A DNA stretch of 64,000 nucleotides. Source: Prorocentrum cordatum. Lineage: Eukaryota > Sar > Dinophyceae > Prorocentrales > Prorocentraceae. The notes under the pieces are model-generated. The model did not search any database. It was not told the origin of the DNA and saw only the letters and a list, made by a program, of their open reading frames with translations. A program made the translations under genes and the position numbers. Positions 1 to 11,000 of this stretch are shown piece by piece (the stretch's first letter is position 1; every line of letters starts with the position of its first letter). The stretch lies in NCBI GenBank assembly GCA_963575745.1, contig CAUYUJ010017891.1:157135-221134 (forward strand), given 5' to 3'.

Positions 1-1
1 T

Positions 2-121
2 GCCGATCCCGTGGCTGTCTGCGGGTGGATCGACCAGCCAGGCCAGGTCACCCCAGGGACGGGGCCCCCAGGGGCTGACAAAGGCAAAGACAAGGGTCGG
101 GCCACCCAGGAACCCTATTGA
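2..121 (+). CDS. 3' tail of an unidentified upstream reading frame
   Basis: An open frame enters from the window edge and stops at TGA 119-121, giving about 39 codons with a short Lys/Gly/Asp-rich stretch near the end. No domain is recognisable. It could be the end of an upstream exon or a chance frame in GC-rich DNA. Positions 122-280 hold nothing clear except a hairpin near 168-180 (GCCT-TCAG-AGGC) that resembles a degenerate member of the micro-hairpin family seen further on. Confidence 0.2.
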   Translation, partial: ADPVAVCGWIDQPGQVTPGTGPPGADKGKDKGRATQEPY

Positions 122-280
122 AGGTGCCTCAGAGAGCCTGCCTCAGCCCTCCGAGGAAGCGCCTTCAGAGGCATCTCTTCCCTCTTCGCGTCGTATCTCT
201 TTCTTGTCATCTCATGTCTGTTTTGGCAGCAGCACGCGCAAGCTATCTGGTGTAGGGACACCCGTCATCTTGCAGGGGGC

Positions 281-802
281 GTGATTGTTGCAATGTACAT
301 GAGCATGCAGGGGTATTTGAGGATGCGTGCTGGCATGCAGCTTTTGGCTCATCGCTCGCGCCGCCCGCCAGGCCTCGCCATCATGTGGCGCCTTGCCTGC
401 AGCCTGGCCCTCCCCTCGCTTGCTGGAGCACACCCGTCTTCAGGCGGTGCGCCCCAGCACGGAGGAGAGGTTTTCCTGCGACACGTTGAACGTGGGACTT
501 TCTTCCACCTTAACGATGACAGCATCAACAAGTACGATCACTGCACCATTTTGGACCCGATCGTGAACAGCACCGCCGCCGCGGGTCCGTGCGGCAAAGG
601 ATCGCTGGGCGCCATCGCAAGCGCATCCGCGCCCTCGTCAACTACGACACATGTTTCGCAGTCCACCCCCAGCGTGGCCTCGACCGTTGTGCAGCAGATC
701 CTTGACGGGGACGTTGATACAGGCCAGGCACGCAGTGGCGGCTTCAGCCCCGCTGTCGTGCCCCGCTATAGCCCCACGGGTTTCACTACCCCCCTGTGCT
801 AG
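281..802 (+). CDS. Possible N-terminal part of the LINE ORF1-like protein
   Basis: This is a 173-codon frame with no recognisable domain. The middle (about residues 65-110) is compositionally ordinary and looks more protein-like than the start. The end overlaps the next frame, 651-1880, and carries the first family A micro-hairpin (733-755), read here as Gly-Gly-Phe-Ser-Pro. It may be the upstream part of the same ORF1 separated by an indel. A chance frame remains possible. Confidence 0.3.
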   Translation: MIVAMYMSMQGYLRMRAGMQLLAHRSRRPPGLAIMWRLACSLALPSLAGAHPSSGGAPQHGGEVFLRHVERGTFFHLNDDSINKYDHCTILDPIVNSTAAAGPCGKGSLGAIASASAPSSTTTHVSQSTPSVASTVVQQILDGDVDTGQARSGGFSPAVVPRYSPTGFTTPLC

Positions 803-1880
803 GGGCGAACCCGAGGAGGACCCCGCTTTCTGGCACCTGATGATGATCCGCGCCCGGCTCATACCGTGCGCTGCGGCGTGGGCACCAGGTGAGGACCACC
901 AGGACGTGTTCTGGGCATGGCTCGAGGACTGCGTCCCGTACATCCTGGCGACGCTTCATCTGCCACAGTACGATCACCTTTTCCAGGAGGACTCTGAGGA
1001 GACAACCGACGCCCTGCGCCAGCTCACCGCGTTCGACATGTGCGAGGACATCTGGTATAGAGCGGGCCCCGACAGACAGCGCACAAACCGCAACCTCACT
1101 CGTATCCAGGGCAGCCGCGAGTATTCCACCCGCTACTTTGGCCTCCTTCTGGAATACCAGGGTGCTCGTGCCCAGCTTGTCGGCCCTGAGGCTTTCACGG
1201 CACCTCTGCCGCCATACCTCTCACGGGCCCACGCCTTACTACCAAGAGGCCTTCCTCCACCCGACCAAGACGCCCTGGCGTACCTCGCGGATGCGATCCT
1301 GCACCACCCGACAGACATGCAGCCGCTTGTCGAGGCGGAGCTCGCCGCGGCACCGATGGAACCGCTTAACCCACCACCGCCAGCTGGCCTCGCCCAGCAC
1401 GCCACGGGTGATCAGGCCGCAGACGACCCCGTATCATGGCTGCTCCAGCACATCGCGGCCAGCGACATCAGCAACACACCCCTGGACTCGTTCCACGCGT
1501 CGGACGATATCAGCAACATATCCCTGGGCTCGGTCCATGTGGACGATAGCCAGGACGACATGGAAACCCAGGATCGTGACGGCACGACACCACCAGGCGA
1601 CACGGCCCAGCGTGACCGTGACAGCGAACCCCACTTAGGGCACACCCCGTCGCACAGCAGTCCGCCCAACAACTCGGCCCAGGCCGACCCCTGCGCACAG
1701 CTCAACGACGCTGAAGGCGCCACTGCCGCCGACGCGACAAGCCATGCCACTGCATCGCCAGCTCATGCCAGCCGCGCAGTGGCGGCTTCAGCCCCGCTGC
1801 AGCACTGGCTGGACCTGGACATCCCCAGACCGCAGGTGGCAGCACCACGCCCCGCACCCTTGTCTGCCGTGTTAACGTGA
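651..1880 (+). CDS. LINE ORF1-like protein, segment 1 (409 aa)
   Basis: No known domain is recognised. Residues from about 60 to 240 look like a folded acidic region rich in Trp, Tyr and Leu; the rest is Asp/Ser/Pro-rich and probably disordered. Near the end the frame contains the family A micro-hairpin at 1778-1800, translated as Ala-Ala-Ser-Ala-Pro. The same 23 nucleotides at 733-755 are read in another frame. The TGA at 1878-1880 overlaps the continuation frame beginning near 1877, so the break looks like a small indel in one original ORF rather than a gene boundary. Confidence 0.5.
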   Translation: MFRSPPPAWPRPLCSRSLTGTLIQARHAVAASAPLSCPAIAPRVSLPPCARGEPEEDPAFWHLMMIRARLIPCAAAWAPGEDHQDVFWAWLEDCVPYILATLHLPQYDHLFQEDSEETTDALRQLTAFDMCEDIWYRAGPDRQRTNRNLTRIQGSREYSTRYFGLLLEYQGARAQLVGPEAFTAPLPPYLSRAHALLPRGLPPPDQDALAYLADAILHHPTDMQPLVEAELAAAPMEPLNPPPPAGLAQHATGDQAADDPVSWLLQHIAASDISNTPLDSFHASDDISNISLGSVHVDDSQDDMETQDRDGTTPPGDTAQRDRDSEPHLGHTPSHSSPPNNSAQADPCAQLNDAEGATAADATSHATASPAHASRAVAASAPLQHWLDLDIPRPQVAAPRPAPLSAVLT

Positions 1881-3556
1881 CTGACTCCAATCCCAGCGTC
1901 ATTGACCACTGGCAGGCCGACATCGACAACGACCCCATCGACGACGAGTACCCAGATGCCAGCGGTTCCCACGAGGCCCAGCACAGCGCAGCGGCATCAC
2001 GACACTGTGGCTGCCTCATTTGCCTCTTTGTGGCCACGTACGCCATCGTGATAGCAATGCCGTACAAGGACCAGATCGATGGGCACTTGCCGACACCGAG
2101 CCGAGACCCCAGCTACCGACAACGACGACGACGTGAAGCGGCGGCACCAGGCCCATCTGTGCCCACTACATCCCGACGCACAACGGCATACAACGTCACG
2201 TCCGCATTGTGGGCTACTCTCAAGTGGACCAGCGTCAAACTCAGAGATATCGTCTCGGGCGGAGCCAGCGCAGTCGGGGTCGGCCTCGGGGGTGTCCTGA
2301 AATGGGCCAGCGGCAAACTCGGGGCTATTGCCACTGGCGGAGTTGTGTGCGGTCTTCTACTCGTCGGCGCCAAACTCCTCGCTCAAGGAGCCGTCGGACA
2401 CGTAGGAGCCCGCATCTGTGCGCGGGCCCTGGACTCATCCACGGCCCAGTGGTGCCTCCGCTGTTGCCAACCGAGCAGGAGGCCGCGTGATGAGGCCACA
2501 TACACAATGCCGCGCACGCTTGCCGACGAACACGAGGACCAGCACGTGCACTCACTCCGACATCCGCTGCTACAGGAACACTACGCCGCAGCAGTTGCCG
2601 CCGCAGTCGCCGATGTCACCACCGCCACCACCGCCGCCATCGTCGAAGTCACTGCCGCCGTATCGCGAGCCTCGTCTGTCACACCACGATCGACCAGCCC
2701 GTCTCCGCGAGACGGCTCCAAGAGCGGCGCGGCCTACGGTAACCTACCGACTAATGAAGATGCCACAGCACACGGCAGCGACACCGAGGCAAGGGAAACA
2801 CGTGAGTGCACCCACGTTAGCCCGTGGTCCATCTTCCGACATGCTGATGCTCGTGGTTCCTCTCCCGACACGGACACCCAACCACCACGACGGCGAGCAC
2901 GCTATGCATCACCCGCCAGGCCCCAGGCGCCTTCAGGCCCTGGTATGCCCTACACAGCCCTCAAGCCACCGACGCGCAACTTACGCAACACTATCCAGCG
3001 CGACCCAGCGGTCCCCGTGCCGCCGACGAGCATCCTCAACGCCCTGTACCAAAACGGCTTTGCGCTTGGTAACAGTGGCGTGTCTACAGAGGACATCAAA
3101 GACGCTCTGCGACTCCACGACCATCCTCGATTCACCCATGATCTAACACTCCAAGCGCTGGGGCCGTGGACTGACATCATGCAGAGGCCCCCGAACCGCC
3201 TCACTTGGGTGCTGGAAGACTCGGGCGGGAACTCAGGCGAGACAATTTTCCCCTACCTCACGTGGGACCTCCGCCAACCCACCACCGACGCGCCCACTGT
3301 CTTCTGGCATGGGACCCGCGGCGACCTTGCGGCCCGTCTCGCTGCCAGCGGAGGGCACCTCTTGCCAGGCCCCCGCCGTGAAGCGAAGGGTCGAACTGGC
3401 ACCAACGTTGGCCGCACGTACGTGAGCGTGCACCCTTCGCTGGCCGCGTGGTACGCAATGCCGCCCCACCCGCCCTACAGTCTCGAAGACGACACCCTCG
3501 CGTGGGGACCCATCGCACCTCTGGATGTGCGAGGCCACCCAACCACCGCGCGGTGA
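1877..3556 (+). CDS. LINE ORF1-like protein, segment 2, with ART-like patch (559 aa)
   Basis: This frame continues the previous one; its first codon is GTG, so it has no independent ATG start. Residues about 105-170 contain two related Leu-Lys-Trp-x-Ser-x-Lys-Leu blocks followed by a Gly/Val-rich hydrophobic stretch. Residues about 475-525 read Phe-Trp-His-Gly-Thr, then a Gly-rich segment, then Tyr-Val-Ser and Ala-Trp-Tyr-Ala. That spacing is reminiscent of the ADP-ribosyltransferase/PARP fold (His-Gly-Thr/Ser ... Gly-x-Tyr-Phe/Val). The similarity is by eye only, and the third catalytic position would fall beyond the frame break at 3525-3556. The likely continuation is the next frame. Confidence 0.5.
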   Translation: MTDSNPSVIDHWQADIDNDPIDDEYPDASGSHEAQHSAAASRHCGCLICLFVATYAIVIAMPYKDQIDGHLPTPSRDPSYRQRRRREAAAPGPSVPTTSRRTTAYNVTSALWATLKWTSVKLRDIVSGGASAVGVGLGGVLKWASGKLGAIATGGVVCGLLLVGAKLLAQGAVGHVGARICARALDSSTAQWCLRCCQPSRRPRDEATYTMPRTLADEHEDQHVHSLRHPLLQEHYAAAVAAAVADVTTATTAAIVEVTAAVSRASSVTPRSTSPSPRDGSKSGAAYGNLPTNEDATAHGSDTEARETRECTHVSPWSIFRHADARGSSPDTDTQPPRRRARYASPARPQAPSGPGMPYTALKPPTRNLRNTIQRDPAVPVPPTSILNALYQNGFALGNSGVSTEDIKDALRLHDHPRFTHDLTLQALGPWTDIMQRPPNRLTWVLEDSGGNSGETIFPYLTWDLRQPTTDAPTVFWHGTRGDLAARLAASGGHLLPGPRREAKGRTGTNVGRTYVSVHPSLAAWYAMPPHPPYSLEDDTLAWGPIAPLDVRGHPTTAR

Positions 3557-6500
3557 GAACAGGCACAACTTCGTGAAAGGGGAGGCCCACGGAGCGCGTC
3601 TCATTTACCCTCGGGTCCTGAGCCTCCTCATCCGCATGGACTGGTGCGCCCCCACAGAAGCTGCCTCCAGGTGCCGTGCCCTACCACATGCCTATGGCAT
3701 GGGCGACTGTGCGCACGCCCTCCACATCGCTGGCTACGATCATCCAGATCTCCGTGAGGCGGCTGAAGCTCACGACCAGGAAGCTAGCACCAGGCGCAGG
3801 CTAGACATCGCGGCAGCGTGGCCACCGCCGCAGGCACTATACTCGCCAGAGGCAGCGCGAGTATGGGCCAAACAGCACTACGACACTGAAGCAGCCACCA
3901 GGGACGACCCTAACCAGCCCCGCCCACGCGTCTCGCTTCGCAAGCTCCAGCTGGACCCGAAACCACTCATCGACCTGGTGTACACTGGCTTGCAAGCCGT
4001 CCCCGTGCGGGGGCATCCCGACGCACGCGAGTCGCGCCCCAGCGGCTCCAGCCCTGGGGCCGCGTCTGGCCCACCGCGCACTCACAAGTCAGGCGCAGCC
4101 CTGGCGCACAGTCCAGACCGCTCATCGACGACATCAGGAGCCGACGACCGCCGTACGCCTTCCCTCATCAGCGCGGCCGCCGCCCTCGCCCGAGGCCACG
4201 CCCGCCCACGGCGATCCGCCTCCCGTTCGTCACGGCAGAGTGGCGGAAACTCCACCTCGGACAACAGTGACATCGAGACGTGGGAGCACATCGAGACGGA
4301 AGAGGAGCCGACTGCCTACCACGTCCTCGCCTACCACGTCCGCGATGTGCGGGCCCGTGTCAATGCCCCTGGCATCGAGGTCTGGCTTGACCCTGGTGAT
4401 CACCACGACGGCGCCTACTTACCGTGGGGGACGACCGTCATGGGCCATCGCGTCATTGACCCTGCGGTGGCGGGGCGTGACGGCTGGGTCATCCTCCACC
4501 ACGACCACGGCGACACCACTACCAAGCTCTGGGCACCGACCCAAGTCCACGTCAAAGCGGACGACACCTGGCGCACGGTCATGGTACCAGCGGACATGGG
4601 GCCCCAGTGGATCGAGCGCCATGCCGAGGACGCTCGCCTCCCCGCCGAGGTTGTCCGCACTACAGGCCAATCCTGGTTTGCCGACGTCTGGCCCTTGTGG
4701 GATCGCCCCCGACCTCACCCAGACGACCCAGGCACAAACGAGCATGCGCTCCCGCCTCTACCAGGACGCTGGTCTTGCCTACAGTGCCGATTCCAATGCT
4801 GTCAGTACTGTGCGGCTCGCCGCAACACGCAGCTCGGCACCTCGGGCCAACCAACGTGCCCAGACTGTGCCCGCAGCGGACTGCGTGCACTTATGGACTG
4901 GTCCACGGACTACTCTTGCAACAGTTGGACGTGTGCATACAGCACCGACAACAGGGACTCCGACACATGCTGCCTGTCCAGCAGGTGCCCCCATCCGCCC
5001 AGTCCACACAGCCTGCTCGACGTCCGTGCCACAGGGATGCCGCCGCACATCCTTGCCCGCCAATACGGCAACGCGCCAGCCCACCACGACCTCAAGGAAC
5101 CCCCCCGAGCGCCTTCAGGCCCCGGGGGGGAACCTCCACAACCAGGCCAAGCAGGTTACCAGGGTCAATGGTACTTCCCACCGAGGCCGCGGCGCGTCCC
5201 CAGGCAGGGACTGCCTGACGGCACGAGGCGGCCACCTGGGTTCACAGGAACGGGGATGCCCGAAGAACCGTCCCCCGACCAACCTCTCTGGAGGGAAGGC
5301 TACGTGCTCTTCGGCCCCCACCAGGCCCTCAAGGAGGAATTCACCTTCAACAAGACGGTCCGCCGACCCTACTCCCTAGCCATCACCAACATGTACAGGG
5401 ACCGTGTCACGGTCAGGACCGTCTGCGAGTCGATCGCCGAGCGCATCCACACTACCCGCACCCGCTGGCGAGATGTGGTACTGTACTGGGACGCCGAGGG
5501 TGGCCCTGGGCCTCAAGCTCTCGACTATGACATGCGACTCTGCGACGCCATGGTGAGCCGTGCCACGACCGAAGCCGAGCTAAACCACGACCGCAGCAAC
5601 CGTGGTAGTTTCTGTCTCTATGGACCAGCGCACCAGCGAGCTGTAAACATCACGGCGATCTCCGAGCCGCAGAACATCGACTACACGGAGCATGTGCGGC
5701 GATACTCACCCGTAGGGGAGACCTTCCCAGACCACGCCTTCGAGCACGTCTATCGGGGCTGGCAGCGGCCCGAAGTGCCCACCATCCTCCCCGACACACG
5801 CCCCCTTTCGAGAGCCGACCAGCAGCGATATCAACAGCACCAGCAGCGCATTCAGCAGCGCGACCAACGCGACGCAGGACAGCCGAGCACGCCACGCTAC
5901 CGCTCCCCCGCGCGCGTCCCGACAGGCGGCAGCACGGCCTACGGCGGGGCTGCCGCCTACCACCGTGGCCCCATTGGCGCCAGGCCCGCGGCGGCTGGAG
6001 CAGCCGCCTCCAGCTACGGCCATGCCCCTCACGCCAGGGGGCACCCAGCGGTCATCGGCTACCCGCGTGCAATCGCGCAGGCCCCCCCACGGGCCACTTC
6101 GCCCGTGCCAGGGTCCACGCGCGCCTGGGGCCATCACCCAGGCCGCCATGACGGCACCCCCAGCAACCAGCCCGCAGTGGTAACCCCTGCGGCTTCAGCC
6201 CAGGGGGCTGCAACAAACCGTGGCAGGACAGGGCGCCCTGAAGGATGGCGTGATGCGAACGTGCGTGCTTGGCAACCGCGCCAGCACACGCCCCCGCCAA
6301 ACGTGGCTGCAGCGCTGCGCCCTGCCCAGGCAAAACCTGCCCCACCTGAGCGGGAGAGGCAGCCGCTCGTCCCGCTCGTCCTCACGTACACCCAGGCGCA
6401 TCACAGCGCCTCCCCGCGGCACAGCGAGGGAAGCGCCCATCACGTCAGCCCCCGCCCCGACGCTGTCGACCCTGACCAGGCCACAGCCACGGCGGAGGGC

Positions 6501-8027
6501 GGCACAAGCGGCTCCCGCCAGCCCAGCCCATCACCCTGCGCGGCGCCGATCCGCTCCCCGAGCAGGGCGGATTCCGAGCGCGCTAACGCCCAGGCGACCT
6601 CGCCACGCGACCGCCACACGGGCGGGCGCGTCCCGCGCAGCAGGTCCTGCAGCCGCCACAGCTCACGCAAGGCCCCTGGGAGCTCCACGAGCTCGCCGCC
6701 TCGCGAGACTCAGGCTGATGGCCGAGCCCCCGAAGTGGTGCCACGCTTCGGTGCCAGCGCCATCGAACCTGGCCAGGTCGACCTCGAGCCGACGCCGTCC
6801 ACGGACCACGAGCTGCCGCTGCCCACCCGCGTGGTCGTCCCCATCGACGAGGCGCCGACCTTCGACCCGTTCAAGAACAAGTACCGCGTCAAGGACCTTG
6901 CGGCGGGTTTCGGCGGCGGCTCACCGCTCTCACCTCAGAGTCGGGGCGGAGCCCCCGCCACCTCAGCCGCTGCCGTGGCAGCGGCGGCCCCGCGTGGAGT
7001 CAGCCCTGTCCGCAACGCGGGCCTCGCGGCAGCGGGCATGGACGAGGCCCAGCGCCAGGCCACCGACCGCGCTGCTCGAGCTGTTCCACCAGATGCTGCT
7101 CATCACGGTACTGACGGGGCGGGCGCGCCGCCGCAGGACGGACCAGCGGTGTCGCGTGCGCAGTATATGCGCGTGCGTTGTGCCGCTGCCGCGCCGAGCC
7201 GCCGCCGCTGGTTCGCTGTTGCTTTTGTGTTCGGCAGGACGGATCGAGGAGTCGCCTCCCTCTCCCTCTGCTGCCGTCTCACCTCTCCTCCCCTCGTCCC
7301 CTATGGTACAGGAGTGAGGAGGATTTTTCGAGGCAGTTTTACTGATGTTTATGAACCCCCCCTGGCGCAGTGCCGACCATGTCTCGCCTATACTTCTGGC
7401 CTGACGGCGGCTTCAGCCCCGGTCAAGCCAATCCATAGGAACGCCATGAGCTCCTACTGTGGCCAAGCCTTCTACCTGGGTGAGGGTCAGGCTGACCTAC
7501 ACCGTGCGGGGCGTGCAAACCCCAGCTCCACCGATGGAGACGGGCCAGGTCGCTCCATACACCTCGTCAGCCTAAACATCACCAGTCTCTCAGCGAACTG
7601 GCCAACCATCACCGCTCTTGGTGTCGACCACAACGCCGCAGTCATAGCACTGCAGGAGACCCGACATGCCAAGCCGACCAGACAAGCCATCGCTACCAGC
7701 GCCGCCAATCCACACCACGGGGGATACCACGCCAGTCTTGGACCTGACCTGGATCTGGCGCGAGCCCAGCGCAGAGCTGCCCACGGCGGCACAGACCACA
7801 CCGTCGTGGGCAACACTGGCGCCTCGGGAGGGGTCGCCATCCTCTCTAAGGATGCCATTGTCGACTCCACTGTCGACGACACTGCGCCCTGTATCGTCAC
7901 CCTCAAGGCCAAGAAAAGATGGCACGAGGCCTTCCTCCCGCTCTGCACTCAGCACCGCCGGGATCTACATAGCGAGCCTCTACGGGGTAGCTGGAGGAGA
8001 CAGCACAGACCTGTTTCGGCTCGCTGA
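3525..8027 (+). CDS. LINE polyprotein segment 3: Cys-rich region, linker and first half of endonuclease
   Basis: This frame encodes about 1,475 meaningful codons. Residues about 416-490 form a Cys-rich block with several Cys-x2-Cys pairs and a Cys-Cys, probably zinc-binding. Residues about 590-760 look globular. A long Pro/Ala/Arg/Ser-rich linker follows, with Gln-rich repeats near 770. From residue 1344 the sequence becomes an endonuclease N-terminus: Ser-Leu-Asn-Ile, then Leu-Gln-Glu-Thr-Arg with the predicted metal-binding Glu at 1378, then a Gly-Gly-Val-Ala-Ile strand. The domain continues one frame away from 7666-8340, so an indel lies between about 7905 and 7965, near an AAAA run. Codons after that point are noise. 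Confidence 0.65.
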   Translation: MCEATQPPRGENRHNFVKGEAHGARLIYPRVLSLLIRMDWCAPTEAASRCRALPHAYGMGDCAHALHIAGYDHPDLREAAEAHDQEASTRRRLDIAAAWPPPQALYSPEAARVWAKQHYDTEAATRDDPNQPRPRVSLRKLQLDPKPLIDLVYTGLQAVPVRGHPDARESRPSGSSPGAASGPPRTHKSGAALAHSPDRSSTTSGADDRRTPSLISAAAALARGHARPRRSASRSSRQSGGNSTSDNSDIETWEHIETEEEPTAYHVLAYHVRDVRARVNAPGIEVWLDPGDHHDGAYLPWGTTVMGHRVIDPAVAGRDGWVILHHDHGDTTTKLWAPTQVHVKADDTWRTVMVPADMGPQWIERHAEDARLPAEVVRTTGQSWFADVWPLWDRPRPHPDDPGTNEHALPPLPGRWSCLQCRFQCCQYCAARRNTQLGTSGQPTCPDCARSGLRALMDWSTDYSCNSWTCAYSTDNRDSDTCCLSSRCPHPPSPHSLLDVRATGMPPHILARQYGNAPAHHDLKEPPRAPSGPGGEPPQPGQAGYQGQWYFPPRPRRVPRQGLPDGTRRPPGFTGTGMPEEPSPDQPLWREGYVLFGPHQALKEEFTFNKTVRRPYSLAITNMYRDRVTVRTVCESIAERIHTTRTRWRDVVLYWDAEGGPGPQALDYDMRLCDAMVSRATTEAELNHDRSNRGSFCLYGPAHQRAVNITAISEPQNIDYTEHVRRYSPVGETFPDHAFEHVYRGWQRPEVPTILPDTRPLSRADQQRYQQHQQRIQQRDQRDAGQPSTPRYRSPARVPTGGSTAYGGAAAYHRGPIGARPAAAGAAASSYGHAPHARGHPAVIGYPRAIAQAPPRATSPVPGSTRAWGHHPGRHDGTPSNQPAVVTPAASAQGAATNRGRTGRPEGWRDANVRAWQPRQHTPPPNVAAALRPAQAKPAPPERERQPLVPLVLTYTQAHHSASPRHSEGSAHHVSPRPDAVDPDQATATAEGGTSGSRQPSPSPCAAPIRSPSRADSERANAQATSPRDRHTGGRVPRSRSCSRHSSRKAPGSSTSSPPRETQADGRAPEVVPRFGASAIEPGQVDLEPTPSTDHELPLPTRVVVPIDEAPTFDPFKNKYRVKDLAAGFGGGSPLSPQSRGGAPATSAAAVAAAAPRGVSPVRNAGLAAAGMDEAQRQATDRAARAVPPDAAHHGTDGAGAPPQDGPAVSRAQYMRVRCAAAAPSRRRWFAVAFVFGRTDRGVASLSLCCRLTSPPLVPYGTGVRRIFRGSFTDVYEPPLAQCRPCLAYTSGLTAASAPVKPIHRNAMSSYCGQAFYLGEGQADLHRAGRANPSSTDGDGPGRSIHLVSLNITSLSANWPTITALGVDHNAAVIALQETRHAKPTRQAIATSAANPHHGGYHASLGPDLDLARAQRRAAHGGTDHTVVGNTGASGGVAILSKDAIVDSTVDDTAPCIVTLKAKKRWHEAFLPLCTQHRRDLHSEPLRGSWRRQHRPVSAR

Positions 8028-11000
8028 CTGCGCCGCCGCAAGGGTCGGCTCAGCCCCGTATTTCATCTGCATGGACGCCAACACGAACATCGACGACAAT
8101 CCACACCTGCTGCACATGATGCAGCACGGATGGTTTAACGTCGCTGAGGGCACACCAGACCACACCATGCACACATACGGCAATATCCCTGACTGGGACC
8201 GCGTCACCAAGTGCCCCCGCACTTCGCGCATCGATTATATCATCGCCAACCAAGCGGCGCGATCCCTTGTCACCGACTTCTGCTATCTGCGCGACTTGCC
8301 AGCGAAGTCCCATGTTGGCCTGCAGGTCACGCTCGACCTCAGTCGCCTCGACCATACGGCCCGACGCCTTCTTGCCCCCACGCCCTACCCCCCTAACGAT
8401 GGAGCTCACGAGGGCCACGAACTGCAGGCATTAGGGACCCTCATCGCTGGGCGATACCAGGACCGCATGGAGCAGGCCGACACACGCGACGATGTGGAAC
8501 GCATGTTCGCCCTGGCTAACGAGGCCAGCCATGAGTACCATCTCACCCGTCTGCGCGACCTGCCACCTCCACCGCCAGACCACCCAAAAAAGAAGCCCCC
8601 CACCATGCACGGGCTCACGCCCACGTTCGAGGAGCGACCCGTTGTCCCCCGCGCCTTTCCCACCTACGGAGCTTCCACGATACACATGAACCGCCTGCGC
8701 AAGCTCCATCGGCAACTTTGTGAGCTTCGCTTCATCGGACAGCACCATCATTTAGACTGCCGTGCCATCCCGCCGTACCTGGCGCAGCGCATCGACTGCA
8801 CGTGGACCGCGGCCCGCCTCCTCTGTCACAAGCTGCGCCCCACGGTCCTCCTAGCCTTTCCCGAGGCCTGGACCCCCGACGAGCCAGCACCTCACGGAGA
8901 GCATCTTGACTGTCTGATCCAAAACCTCGACTCAGAGCTGGCGCGACGTGCGAACCGTGCCAAAGCTGAACGCATCAAGATATGGGCTGAGGGCGTCCGC
9001 GAGCCAAGCGGGCGAAAGGCGGCCATATACGCACGGGCTGCTGACAGCTCGCCCACGGCGTATCTCCGCACGCCTACCACTCCTGACGATACACAACTCC
9101 ACTGCGACACCAACGCCTTCAAACCTGACAAAGCTAGCACGGACGATAGTGACGCCGACACCGAAGCTGGCGGCTTCAGCCCCAGCGACGGTAGTTCGCC
9201 CGACACGGACAACGACGAAGACCACACTTGTGAACCACCACCTGCACAGGTCCCCGACATTCTCCCTGCCAACGCCATTGTTGCTAATACCAAAGACATG
9301 CTTAAGCTCATGGTCGACACCTGGGAGCCCATCTTGGGCAGGTACCGCGCCCGTGCAGGGCATGACGCCGAAGCCATGCCGACGTGGGCTGACTTCTACG
9401 ACGAGTACCGACAAGAGCTGCCTACGCCATCACCAGCTACCCCTTTCCACCTCACCGACGACCAACTCATCCACTTTATTCGCACCCGTTCACCGCGCCG
9501 TGCGGGGGGACTTGACGGCTGGACTACTAAGGAGGCTAAGGAGTTACCCGACGACATCCTTCGCCTCTTCGCCAGCGTCTTACGCGCTATGCAACGCACT
9601 GGCACCATCCCAGAACCCCTCCTTCATGTGCCAAACCCGTGCCTCCGAAAAGGCCGAGGCGAACTCCCAACGGACCAACGACTTCTCTCGGTGCTTTCCG
9701 TTTGGATGTATGCGTGGGAAGCGCCAGCTTACCGCAGCCTCACGGACTGGCGGAAAGGATGGACCCACGCCACGAGCTTTGGCGCTGTTCCCAAAGCTAC
9801 CATTGGGGACGTCAGCACCTCTCTCGCCCTGCGCATCGAGCACGCCAGGGCTTTACTCCTGCCCTTAGCTGGGGCTGCCCTTGACCGACAGAAGTGTTTC
9901 GACTACCTCATCACGGACATCTGCCTTAACCTTGCGCTTCACGCGGGGTGCCCCCAAGACATCGTTACTGTCCGCAGAAACTTCTACAGTCGCCACAAAC
10001 GCTACATCCGCATGAACGGAGCGTACTCTAAGGAATTGGCCAGGACCAACGGTCACCTCCAGGGAAGCTCATGGTCCCTGGACGACATCAAGCTGCTCAT
10101 GTGTGTGTGGACAAAGAGACAGCATCGATACGTTCCTCGATCACTCAGCACTACCTTTGTTGACGACAGCAACTCCACTACCCACACCGCGTCTGAGCTG
10201 CAGAAATCTCTTGACGAAACCGCCAAGTTTGATCGATTCTCAGGTCAACGCATTCACCCTGGCAAAGTGGCGGGGTGGGCGCTCACCGACGAGCTTCACG
10301 CCGCCGTTACCCAGCTCACTCTGGCGGAACGGCCCTTACGCGTGGTCGACTCCTTCAAGCTCGTCGGGAGTTACATCAACGCCGAGGCAGCGCCGGCTCC
10401 AGCCGCGCTTAACCTCACGGCCACCGCTGACGCCCGTGTACGGAGGGCGACTAGTCGCCTGCCGCGCATTGGCAAGCTCCCATCGCCGATGCTTATTAAG
10501 GCGCGGCACGCCCGTTCCCTTGCTGCCAGCGTCTGTACCACGGGCACCGACATTCAAGCCCCATCAGGCCCCGCCAAAACTGCCTACAACCACGCCCTCA
10601 AGGCGGCTATCCGCCCCAAGGGGAACAAGTGGGTCGAGTTTTGGACTCTCATGGCCGTGTGCGTCCCAGGACACGCCCTGGAGATTGACGCCATCACGCA
10701 GCGTGAAGCTTTCCTGTGCCTGCGGCGACAGGTTAACCGCGACGTTACACTCTGCGGTCTCGTCAGGGATCTCCAACACCACGTCCAGACCCTGTTTGGT
10801 GGAGGACCTGTCGGACGACTCGTCCAGTCGCTCCAGCAGCTCCGTTGGACCTGGCCCACATTTGGCATCATGTACGACGACTGGGGCTGCCAGATCAGCT
10901 GGCTGAACTTACCCCAAAACGCCTTCCTTCACATGCTGCGGGCCTCACAACGCAGAGCCTTTCTGAGGAGGATCAAGCCACGGCGTCACGACCTTGGATA

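Noticed and set aside
10553-10575. Possible twelfth family A hairpin near AGCCCCATCAGGCCCC
   Set aside because: The inner arms do not pair in the family pattern and the bulged C is missing.
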